Positions 1 to 7,834 of a stretch of 64,000 nucleotides of DNA are shown here, piece by piece. A model generated the notes under the pieces. It was not told the origin of the DNA and searched no databases. It saw only the letters and a list, made by a program, of their open reading frames with translations. The position numbers and the translations under genes are program-made. The stretch lies in assembly GCF_005503355.1 (NCBI RefSeq), contig NZ_SCMK01000026.1, positions 1-64,000 on the forward strand, given 5' to 3'. How positions within the stretch are numbered: position 1 is the first letter of the stretch; each line of letters begins with the position of its first letter. The DNA is from Sphingomonas sp. 1F27F7B. GTDB taxonomy: Bacteria > Pseudomonadota > Alphaproteobacteria > Sphingomonadales > Sphingomonadaceae.

Positions 1-2
1 CC

Positions 3-365
3 CCCACCCCCACTCCAGCGCCCGCTCTGTGGTCCGCTACGTTGACAAGTGGTTTCGACACGCTGTGTGATGATAACAGTTGTCGGGATATTTCCGGATA
101 TTTTCCTGCGATAGGCCTTGGCTCCATAAGTAACGCCAGTTTTGGCGGTAATGCCGTTGTTCTGCTGAAAAACGACGCAGGCCTCATCTGGTTTTCTATG
201 GGCGGGGTAACTGCTCCGGGTAATACCGGGTGGGCGTCGATATACGTGCCGGGGGTTGGCCTCTTAACAAGAGCTTCGGCGGATTACTCCGTAAGTGGTA
301 AATATGCGACATGGGTATGGGGCTCTGATAGTCGAATAACGAGCGGAGCCGTGTCGATTTACTAG
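3..365 (+). CDS. C-terminal part of an unidentified protein (cut by window edge)
   Basis: This reading frame is open from the left edge of the window and stops with TAG at 363-365, so it is the end of a larger gene. The first codons give a Pro-Thr-Pro-Ala linker (PTPTPAPA). About 110 residues follow that are rich in Gly, Ser, Ala and aromatics, with two nearby cysteines (LCDDNSC). The composition suggests an extracellular or surface domain behind a flexible linker. A TTG at 42 could serve as a start, but the frame is open upstream, so a truncated gene is more likely. It lies 72 bp before the RHS gene in the same direction. I do not recognise the family; a secreted or tail-fibre-like tip is a guess. 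Confidence 0.45.
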   Translation, partial: PTPTPAPALWSATLTSGFDTLCDDNSCRDISGYFPAIGLGSISNASFGGNAVVLLKNDAGLIWFSMGGVTAPGNTGWASIYVPGVGLLTRASADYSVSGKYATWVWGSDSRITSGAVSIY

Positions 366-437
366 AGTAGTGATCGACTATATCTCACGCGTTTTTGAGG
401 TTTTGTACCAAAATTATACCTGAAGGGGTGGGCGCCA

Positions 438-3400
438 ATGCTAATGATAAATCGAAGCGAGGGCGGAAAAATATACAAATTTACCCTCCTAAAATTCTTT
501 TTATTATTATCAGCGCTATTGTTTTTAGCGCGATCTGCTCATGCCCAGGATTCAATGGCTTTCCCGAGTCCCCAAGAGAACTACAATATAGATCCGAACG
601 GCATAGATGTCATAACCGGATCCCATCTTAATTCTGAGAAGCAGGCTAGTATTGGCTCGTCAGAAGATGGATTCGCTTTCAAGACGGGGGATAGCGGGAA
701 TATAGTTCCGCAAATGGGGTTCGATCTTGTTGGCAGTAACTTTGAAGGCTACCAAACCAATCTGAATCTTCCTGCGGTCGGATCCATGAGTTTGTCGGTT
801 GATGGGTACTTGGCCGACCTCCGACCGACCCAGCCTTATACATATCCCAACCCGTTTCCGACGAGCTACTACTCCGCGAGAGGAGATGGTGTATCGGTGC
901 AGGTGGCGAGTCCGTCGAATACCTCGCGGTCGTACACATTTACAATGCGAGACGGCACGACAATTCATGCCACCGCGATCTCCCTTGCCTTTGGGCAAGC
1001 GGCTGGGCTGATAAGCGACATCGTCAGGCCGGACGGGTTCACGACTACGTTTCATTATAAGGATTGGGCATTCTGCAATCCATATTACTTTCGCAACGTG
1101 AATGGAACCTGGACTTGCGGACAGGTGCAAGGGCACGAATATCCGATTTCGTCGGTAGAAAACTCGGCGGGATATAAAGTATTCTACAAATATCAGGTCG
1201 ATAGTACCAACGAGCCGGATCCCAATACCTGGTATGAAAATTTGACCCAGGGAGGTGGCCGCCTCGGCAAGGTCATCATGGTCAATTCGGCTGTCGATGC
1301 TTGCGTCGATAGCATGACGTGTACGCCAACCGCGGCGAGGCCAACTGTAAACTTCTTTGGCTCTCCGATTGAGACTGCCGATCCGTATGTGGTCGATAAT
1401 GGCGTCGAGCCCGTGGCCGATGCGGCGGGGCACCTCACACAATATGCAATCCGTAACCCGCGAAACTATTGTCCCGACCTCTATATCGATAACTCAGGCG
1501 AGCCGTGGTATAGTGCACTTGTTCATTCGGGGGAAACCGCGCCAGCCGTTGTCATATGTAAGAATGGTGAGAATGTTCAGGATACCGGAAACGCCTTTGA
1601 CCCGGTGTACAATAAGCCGAAGACTGTGATTATCGGTGCGGCTACGTATCAATATTCATTTGTCGATGCGACCGTAACGGATCAGCAAAATTCCAATAAA
1701 TTCGATATCGTTCGAACAACGACGGTAACCGGCGCAAACGGATATCATAGGGTCTATGTCAGCAGCTGGGCCCACCGGCATCTATTGTCCATCACGGATG
1801 AGAATGGTGCTGTTACGCGGTTTACGTACGACAATTATGGTCGGATGACCTCCAAGCGTAGCCCCGAAGGCGACACGTGGACTTACACGTACGACTCTCG
1901 AGGGAATGTCACGGAGGCCCGCCACATCGCGAAGGTGCCTGGGTCACTGGCCGACGTTGTTTATAGTCAAACGTTTCCGGCCACGTGCGTCTATGCGCCA
2001 ACGTGCAATAAGCCTGTGACGGCGACGGATCCTCGAGGTGCCGTTACAAATTACGAATACGATGACACGACCGGACAGGTAACCAAGGTTCTTTCACCGG
2101 CCACGCCTTCGGGGATTCGACCGGAAAGTCGTTTTAGCTACACCCGGGTAAACGGGGTAAGCGTTCTGGCGTCCAAGTCGAGCTGCCAGGCAACTGCCAA
2201 TTGTTTCGGTACCGCCGACGAGATCAGGATTGAGTATCAGTATGATGCCAACCTGCGCGTGTTGAGCGAGACGACGAAAACGGGTGTGGGTGCGGTGCTT
2301 CGGACCGTTGCCAATACGTATGACGCTGTAGGAAACAAGATCTTCGTCGATGGCCCGAATCCAGGCGCCGCAGATACAACCCGCTTTATCTATGATCAAA
2401 CGAGGAAGCTGGTCGGCGAGATAGGTCCGGCGGCAGCAAATTCGAGCGGAAGCCTTTCGAATGCGGCGCATCGGGTTTCCTATACCGGATTTGGTCAGCC
2501 GCAGCTCGAGGAAGAGGGATTTACTAACGGCCAGGATGACACGGCGTGGCAGAGCTTCACGGCGGTGAAATCCGTTCGGACAAGCTACACCAACGAACTC
2601 AAGACCTTAGTAATCGGTCAAGACAGCTCGCTCTCGGCGCTGAGCGCCGTGCAATATAGCTACGATGCGAACCGGCGCCTGGCATGCACGGCGGCGCGGA
2701 TGAACCGGGCGGTATACGGATCGTTACCCGCGGACGCCTGTACGTTGGGAACAACGGGCAGCGACGGCCCTGACCGGATCACGCGGAACGTGTACGATGC
2801 CGCGGGGCAGTTGCTTCAGGTGCAAAAGGGCGTGGGCACCTCGCTGCAACAGAATTACGTGACTTATACATATACGCCTAATGGCAGCCAGGCGAGCGTG
2901 ACCGATGCCAATGGGAACAAGGCGGCGTATACCTATGACGGGCTCGACCGGCTCGTGCAGTGGAACTTTCCCGACAAGGTGACCACAGGGTCGGTGAGCG
3001 CTGCCGACTACGAAGCCTATACCTACGATCCCAACGGTAATCGGACGAGTTTGCGCAAGCGCGACGGGCGACTGTTTACCTATACGTATGACGCGCTCAA
3101 CCGAATGACGGTTAAGACCGTGCCCGGGGCGTGCGTTGCGGGGTATGCATGTACGACACCGCCGTCGAGCGCCGTGCGCAACGTCTATTACGGCTATGAT
3201 CTCAGGAACCTGCAAACCTATGCCCGGTTCGATTCGGCGAGCGGCGCCGATGCGGTGGACAATGTCTATGACGGGCTCGGTCAGCTCACCGCCCAGACGG
3301 TATCGATGGGCGGGGTGAGCCGGACAGTCAGCTATGACTATAGCCCGGACGGAACGCGCAGCAGAATCACATGGCCGGACGGCGCCACGGTCACGCTCGG

Positions 3401-4871
3401 CCTCGACGGGATCGACCGGATGACGTCGGTGAGCGTGAATGGCATTCAGATTGCAGCGATGGCCTATGATGTGGCTGGGCGCGAGGCGAGCGAGGCGCGT
3501 GGTGCCGTAACCACGACCTTTGGGTATGATGGCCTGTCGCGACTGGCGAGCCTCAGTGACGACCTGGCGGGTACGAGCGCGGACCTTACAACTACGTTCG
3601 CCTACAACCCGGCGGGCCAGAATACCTTACGCGCGCGGTCGAACGCGGCGTATGCTTGGAACGGCTACTTCAATGTGAGCCGCGACTATACGGTAAATGG
3701 ACTCAACCAGTACACGACGGTTAGTGGCGCGACGTCCGGCTTCGGCTATGATTCGAACGGCAATCTGGTTTCGGATGGGACAAGCGGGTTTACCTACGAT
3801 GCGGAGAACCGCTTGGTGGCGAGCGTGGGTGGGGCGGCGCTCACCTACGATCCGCTCGGGCGGCTGTACGCGGTGGCGAATGCGACAACAACCGAGACTT
3901 ACCTTTATGCCGGCGACCAGCGGATCGCAGACTATAACGGCACCGGTATGACCGCGCGTTACGTGCTGGGTGCAGGCGGGGATAATCCGCTGATCTGGTA
4001 CGACGGCAGCGCAACCGCCAGTCCGCGCGCGCTCCAAGGCGACGAACACGGCTCCATCGTGTCGATAGCGGATGCGACGGGCGCGCTGATCGCAATCAAT
4101 TCCTATGACGAGTACGGTATCCCCGCGGCAGGTAATATCGGTCGCTACGGCTATACCGGCCAGCTTTGGGTGCCGCAGCTTGGCCTTTGGTACTACAAAG
4201 CGCGGTTCTACTCGCCCACGCTCGGGCGGTTCATGCAGACCGATCCGATCGGATACAAGGATCAGATCAACCTATACGCATATGTCGGGAACGATCCGGT
4301 AAATCAGTCTGATGCCACGGGTCTGTGCCCAGAATGTGAGGAGCGCGATCCTAGAGAAGGGCGCGAGGAAGCTGAACGTGAGGCGCAGAGGCTCAATCCT
4401 GACCCCTTAACCCGCGCTGGTGTCTGGCGGCCTGCTGAAGGGTCGGCCGGAGCTCGGATCCCGGACACGCGGAATATGAACGACCCCACTTCCACCGGGC
4501 GACTGCAAGCAGCGCAAGCGGACGCAAACGGATTTGAATTGCCTCCGGGGCAGCCCGGCTACGGATTCCAGAATAACCCCGCGTCGAGGCTGGACGCAGC
4601 GCGCGAGACGCTGACTGGCGAAGTAGATCATGCCATACAGCGTCGTCTTGAGGCGCGCGCCGGCGACACCCATCGCGAGGTGGGAGATCCGAATAGAGTC
4701 GTACGTGAAGGGCGTACGTTTATAGACGCTGACACAGGCCATACCGTATATGTGAATGGTGGGCGGGTCGTCATTACGAACGGACAAGGGATCGTAATTA
4801 CCAGATGGGCGGATCAAACTAGGGCGAATACGCAGGCTCGAATGCAATCTGGAAAGTGGATACCAAAATGA
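438..4871 (+). CDS. Secreted single-chain RHS/YD-repeat protein with variable C-terminal tip (locus A)
   Basis: The product has 1477 residues. A Sec signal peptide (basic start, hydrophobic run ending in a SAHAQ-type cleavage site near residue 36) opens the protein, followed by an RHS-type N-terminal region and many YD repeats (for example YTYDSRGNVTEARH and YTYDALNRMTVKTV). The RHS-associated core lies near residues 1222-1295 (QTDPIGY, NLYAYVGNDP). The last about 180 residues are a variable tip beginning with a Cys-rich GLCPEC. RHS proteins form a hollow shell that encloses and releases the tip, which is usually a toxin. The tip ends with RVVITNGQGIVITRW after an H-x3-R motif, which loosely recalls BECR-type RNases; that is a weak guess. 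The ATG at 438 has GAAGGGG upstream. No PAAR or T6SS adaptor is visible. The gene following it overlaps by ATGA. Conserved Cys pairs (PATC...TCNKP) fit an exported protein. Confidence 0.88.
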   Translation: MLMINRSEGGKIYKFTLLKFFLLLSALLFLARSAHAQDSMAFPSPQENYNIDPNGIDVITGSHLNSEKQASIGSSEDGFAFKTGDSGNIVPQMGFDLVGSNFEGYQTNLNLPAVGSMSLSVDGYLADLRPTQPYTYPNPFPTSYYSARGDGVSVQVASPSNTSRSYTFTMRDGTTIHATAISLAFGQAAGLISDIVRPDGFTTTFHYKDWAFCNPYYFRNVNGTWTCGQVQGHEYPISSVENSAGYKVFYKYQVDSTNEPDPNTWYENLTQGGGRLGKVIMVNSAVDACVDSMTCTPTAARPTVNFFGSPIETADPYVVDNGVEPVADAAGHLTQYAIRNPRNYCPDLYIDNSGEPWYSALVHSGETAPAVVICKNGENVQDTGNAFDPVYNKPKTVIIGAATYQYSFVDATVTDQQNSNKFDIVRTTTVTGANGYHRVYVSSWAHRHLLSITDENGAVTRFTYDNYGRMTSKRSPEGDTWTYTYDSRGNVTEARHIAKVPGSLADVVYSQTFPATCVYAPTCNKPVTATDPRGAVTNYEYDDTTGQVTKVLSPATPSGIRPESRFSYTRVNGVSVLASKSSCQATANCFGTADEIRIEYQYDANLRVLSETTKTGVGAVLRTVANTYDAVGNKIFVDGPNPGAADTTRFIYDQTRKLVGEIGPAAANSSGSLSNAAHRVSYTGFGQPQLEEEGFTNGQDDTAWQSFTAVKSVRTSYTNELKTLVIGQDSSLSALSAVQYSYDANRRLACTAARMNRAVYGSLPADACTLGTTGSDGPDRITRNVYDAAGQLLQVQKGVGTSLQQNYVTYTYTPNGSQASVTDANGNKAAYTYDGLDRLVQWNFPDKVTTGSVSAADYEAYTYDPNGNRTSLRKRDGRLFTYTYDALNRMTVKTVPGACVAGYACTTPPSSAVRNVYYGYDLRNLQTYARFDSASGADAVDNVYDGLGQLTAQTVSMGGVSRTVSYDYSPDGTRSRITWPDGATVTLGLDGIDRMTSVSVNGIQIAAMAYDVAGREASEARGAVTTTFGYDGLSRLASLSDDLAGTSADLTTTFAYNPAGQNTLRARSNAAYAWNGYFNVSRDYTVNGLNQYTTVSGATSGFGYDSNGNLVSDGTSGFTYDAENRLVASVGGAALTYDPLGRLYAVANATTTETYLYAGDQRIADYNGTGMTARYVLGAGGDNPLIWYDGSATASPRALQGDEHGSIVSIADATGALIAINSYDEYGIPAAGNIGRYGYTGQLWVPQLGLWYYKARFYSPTLGRFMQTDPIGYKDQINLYAYVGNDPVNQSDATGLCPECEERDPREGREEAEREAQRLNPDPLTRAGVWRPAEGSAGARIPDTRNMNDPTSTGRLQAAQADANGFELPPGQPGYGFQNNPASRLDAARETLTGEVDHAIQRRLEARAGDTHREVGDPNRVVREGRTFIDADTGHTVYVNGGRVVITNGQGIVITRWADQTRANTQARMQSGKWIPK

Positions 4872-5140
4872 TGTACGTTTCTACTATAGTTTATAACGTT
4901 AAGAACTGTGGAGAGTTATGGAGATATACTGTTGTACAGCGTTTATCAGAGCCGCTTTTTTACGTTTTACATGCAGACATGCTTAGGGTTGGTGATCAAT
5001 CGAATGAAGAATTCCTCTCCAACCTCACACTTGAGCGCCTCGTTGAGTTTGACTCCGAGGCTGTGCGCTGGTCACCGAGTTTGAGTGCTGCCATATCTTC
5101 ACACGACGAGAATTTCGCTGACTGGGCCGTGAACCCATAA
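4868..5140 (+). CDS. Candidate immunity protein for RHS locus A
   Basis: This is a 90-residue, acidic, soluble-looking protein with no signal peptide or membrane segment. Its ATG at 4868 overlaps the RHS stop codon as ATGA, so the two are probably translationally coupled; an ATG at 4856 is also in frame but lies deeper inside the RHS gene. Known polymorphic toxins are followed directly by a small specific immunity gene, and this gene has that position, size and lower GC. No family was recognised. The immunity role is inferred from context only. Confidence 0.6.
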   Translation: MMYVSTIVYNVKNCGELWRYTVVQRLSEPLFYVLHADMLRVGDQSNEEFLSNLTLERLVEFDSEAVRWSPSLSAAISSHDENFADWAVNP

Positions 5141-5270
5141 AGGCGATCAGATGATGCGAGGCGTCCGTCGTCAGAACATTTGGCACCGATCGTATCACGC
5201 GGACGCAATATCGCCGGCGGTTTGCTCCTTGCAACTGCCGATGGAGTGGTTCGACACCACCGCCGGATAG

Positions 5271-5560
5271 CGCTTTGTCGCATCGAAATCGGGCGGAAAG
5301 TGGGGCGACCAAACCGCGGTCGATCAGTTCCACCAGACCGCGAAGCTTCTGGGTATCGACCTTGTCGTCGGCCTGCCTGACCTTCATGCCGGCCGGGGCA
5401 TTGCCGTTGGCGTGGCGTTCTGGTCGCGCAGCCACATCTATCCGCACCTCGTCGGCAGCGACATTGGTTGTGGAATGGGCCTGTGGCGTACCGGAGCAAG
5501 TTCCGCCCGGACGCCGCCGAGCGCAAACTACAAGGGCCGGAAACACCTTGGCCCGACGCA
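5271..5560 (+). pseudogene. Fragment of an RtcB-family RNA ligase gene
   Basis: Frame 3 from 5271 (just after a TAG at 5268) reads KWGDQTAVDQFHQTAKLLG, then LPDLHAGRGIAVGVAF and VGSDIGCGMGLW. These match the N-terminal signature of RtcB RNA-splicing ligases, which usually have LPDLHPGKG followed by GGDIGCGM with a metal-binding Cys. Only about 75 of the usual 380-480 residues remain. The frame has no convincing start and runs after about 5540 into unrelated sequence that joins an IS3-type transposase relic. It is clearly a remnant. Confidence 0.75.
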
Positions 5561-5584
5561 ACCGAGCGTCTGGCGCAAGTCGGC

Positions 5585-5715
5585 CTTCCTTCGTTGGCAA
5601 ATGCCTGGCGGCGGGACTATAGTGAGAGCCGGCCTCACACGACTCTTGGGTGGCTGACGCCAGCCGAATATGGATACAGGCTGAACTCGCATCACGCCCG
5701 GATGAGAAACCGAGG
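5585..5715 (+). pseudogene. Relic of an IS3-family transposase (OrfB C-terminus)
   Basis: The translated stretch WRRDYSESRPHTTLGWLTPAEY is the typical C-terminal signature of IS3-group OrfB integrases (usually WR.DYNE.RPHS.LGW.TPAE). A few residues before it appear deleted (SLANA joined directly to WRRDY), and nothing upstream belongs to the transposase. It lies directly after the rtcB fragment and converges on the sensor kinase gene, so an IS insertion followed by decay probably destroyed the rtcB homologue. Nothing recognisable was seen in 5141-5270. Confidence 0.75.
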
Positions 5716-5739
5716 GACCGCCAAGAAGGCAGTGTCAGT

Positions 5740-7128
5740 TCAGCCTCCACCGAATAGCACTTTCACGCGCGTGCCACGGCCACTGAGCCCATCACCTATT
5801 TGAAGATCGGCCATATGCAAACGCGCCACCTCGGCAACAATCGACAATCCGAGACCGCATCCCGACCCTGGCGATCCCGGCATACGATAGAAGCGATTGC
5901 AGACATGCGCCCTTTCAGCAACAGGTATGCCGGGCCCATCATCTTCGACCGCGAGGAAAACACCCTCGCCTTGCGCACCGCAGCGAACCGTCACCTGGCC
6001 ACCTTCTGGGGTGTATCGGAGCGCATTATCGACGAGATTGAGCAACAGCTCGCGGAGCATCCATGGACTGCCTGTCACGCTGATCGGAACAGCATCCAGG
6101 CCGAGATCGATGCGGCGTGCCAGCGCATGATCGAACTGATGCTCGACCACATCAGCTGTCAGCGAGAGAAGATCAACCGGCACGAAATCGATAGATGCGC
6201 GCGCACTGGGGTCAGCGCGCGCCAGCGCCAGTAACTGATGCGCGGTGTGGCTCAGTCGGTCGATACTGGAAAGCAATACCTCCAGATCGCGATGCTGTGC
6301 ATCAACCGCTGTCTTGCGATGCATCAACTCCACGCGCGCGCGCAGCCCAGCAAGCGGCGTCCGGATCTGATGCGCGGCATCCGCAAGGAAGCGCTGCTGC
6401 GAAAGGGCGCTCTCGCGAACGGTGGCAAAGAGCCGGTTCAGTTCCGCAACGATTGGCTGCACCTCTTCCGGCACGGTCGCGGGATCAAGTGGCTCAAGCG
6501 TGCTCGGGGAGCGCTGAGAAATATCTTCGCGCAACCGCGATAACGGGCGAAGTCCCTGCCGAACGCCAAGCCAGACGAACAAGATGGTGGCCCCAAGTTG
6601 GAGCACGTCCGTCAGCAACAGGCTCCCCACGATGCGCCAGCTCGCGGCATCATGTTTTTGCGTCGTTTCCGCGACGGTCACAATGACCGGCCCGGCCCCG
6701 GTATCGATCCTGCGGCTGGCGATCCGAAGTTTCTGCCCTCGGTAGAACGTATCTGCGAAGCTGACGGGGGCGGTGATCGAAGCTTCGGGAAGGTCCGCCT
6801 GTCCGGCCATCTCCCCGTTCGCGACGCTACGGAGCCGATAGTAGCTACGGTAATCCGCCAATCCGACATCGAGGGAGGCCAGTATCCGCCTGGCTCGTGC
6901 ATCGGCGAGGTCCCCCTTGCCTTCGATCGCAGCGGCAATGTCGTTGGTGGCATTGGCGAGTGTATGGTCATAGGCGCGGCGCAGGGGAGCCATGCCGTTG
7001 TGATAATCGAGCGCGACGCCGATCGCGAGCACGATGCAAAGCGGCGGGAGCAGCCAAAGCAGCAAGCGGCGGCGGATCGTATAGGGCGGGCTCGCCTTCG
7101 CATTCGGCCCAGGATCGCTATCGTTCAT
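5740..7128 (-). CDS. Sensor histidine kinase, TctE-like
   Basis: About 462 residues. An N-terminal membrane segment (roughly residues 20-42), a periplasmic sensor region of about 120 residues and a second membrane segment (about 165-185) are followed by a dimerisation/phosphoacceptor helix with the H-box AAHQIRTPLAGLRA. The ATP-binding domain has an N-box NLVDNALRYTP, a G1 box DDGPGIP and a second glycine box GCGLGLSI. It should autophosphorylate on the H-box His and pass phosphate to the response regulator encoded immediately upstream. The ATG at 7128 overlaps the end of the regulator gene by 11 bp; a TTG at 7146 is a less likely alternative. The pair follows a TonB-dependent receptor gene on the same strand, so the stimulus may be the receptor's ligand. 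Confidence 0.85.
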   Translation of the reverse strand: MNDSDPGPNAKASPPYTIRRRLLLWLLPPLCIVLAIGVALDYHNGMAPLRRAYDHTLANATNDIAAAIEGKGDLADARARRILASLDVGLADYRSYYRLRSVANGEMAGQADLPEASITAPVSFADTFYRGQKLRIASRRIDTGAGPVIVTVAETTQKHDAASWRIVGSLLLTDVLQLGATILFVWLGVRQGLRPLSRLREDISQRSPSTLEPLDPATVPEEVQPIVAELNRLFATVRESALSQQRFLADAAHQIRTPLAGLRARVELMHRKTAVDAQHRDLEVLLSSIDRLSHTAHQLLALARADPSARASIDFVPVDLLSLTADVVEHQFDHALARRIDLGLDAVPISVTGSPWMLRELLLNLVDNALRYTPEGGQVTVRCGAQGEGVFLAVEDDGPGIPVAERAHVCNRFYRMPGSPGSGCGLGLSIVAEVARLHMADLQIGDGLSGRGTRVKVLFGGG

Positions 7129-7786
7129 CGTCGAGCCGATATCCAAAACCCCGCAGGGTACTGATGCTGGACTGACCAGCCAATTTTGCCCGCAGGCGCG
7201 AGATCAGTGATTCGACATTATTCATCGTCATGTCCCGGTCCCAGGGACTAATGATTGTGAGCAAATGATCCTTAGAGACCACGCGGTGCGCGCGCAGTGC
7301 AAGGCATTCCAGAATGGCCCATTCCCGCGGGGTCAATGGCATCGGCGAGCCCCCTAGAGTTGCGGTACGATGCACGAGATCGAGGCTGAGCGCGCCCACG
7401 GTCAGTTGCGAACTTGCGGCCGCGCCAAGCCGGCGTACCACCGCCCGGCATCGCGCGGCCAGTTCGAGCAGGGAGAAGGGTTTGACCAGATAATCATCCG
7501 CACCGAGGTCCAGCGCATCGATACGGTCGGTAACCGAATCCCGCGCCGTGACGATTACGATGGGCAGCCTGCTGCCGGTCCGCCGGAGTCCGCACACCAG
7601 GCTGGTGCCGGATTCGTCAGGCAGGCCGATATCGACGATCGCCGCGTCGAAGGGCTCGACTGCTATCGCATCCCGGGCACATCCCGCGGAATCCACATGA
7701 ACGATGGTGTGTCCGGACTCGGCCATGGTACGGCATATGCCTTCGGCCATTACGGGATCGTCTTCGACCAGCAGCAAGTGCATCAT
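7118..7786 (-). CDS. OmpR/TctD-type response regulator
   Basis: This 222-residue protein has a receiver domain with the acidic pair EDD near residues 8-10, the phosphoacceptor Asp at about 52 (VDIGLPDESG), the conserved Thr in VTARD and the Lys in VKPFS. A C-terminal winged-helix domain (LTPREWAILE ... NNVESLISRLRAKL ... LRGFGYRL) is typical of the OmpR family. It should bind DNA when phosphorylated by the kinase whose gene overlaps its 3' end. It lies 48 bp downstream of the TonB receptor gene on the same strand, so receptor, regulator and kinase may be one operon. ATG at 7783 is an equally possible start. Confidence 0.88.
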   Translation of the reverse strand: MMHLLLVEDDPVMAEGICRTMAESGHTIVHVDSAGCARDAIAVEPFDAAIVDIGLPDESGTSLVCGLRRTGSRLPIVIVTARDSVTDRIDALDLGADDYLVKPFSLLELAARCRAVVRRLGAAASSQLTVGALSLDLVHRTATLGGSPMPLTPREWAILECLALRAHRVVSKDHLLTIISPWDRDMTMNNVESLISRLRAKLAGQSSISTLRGFGYRLDDER

Positions 7787-7834
7787 GCGTTCTCCGATCG
7801 CCGGGGCACCCCCTGGCCCCAGCCTGGCGCTGCG

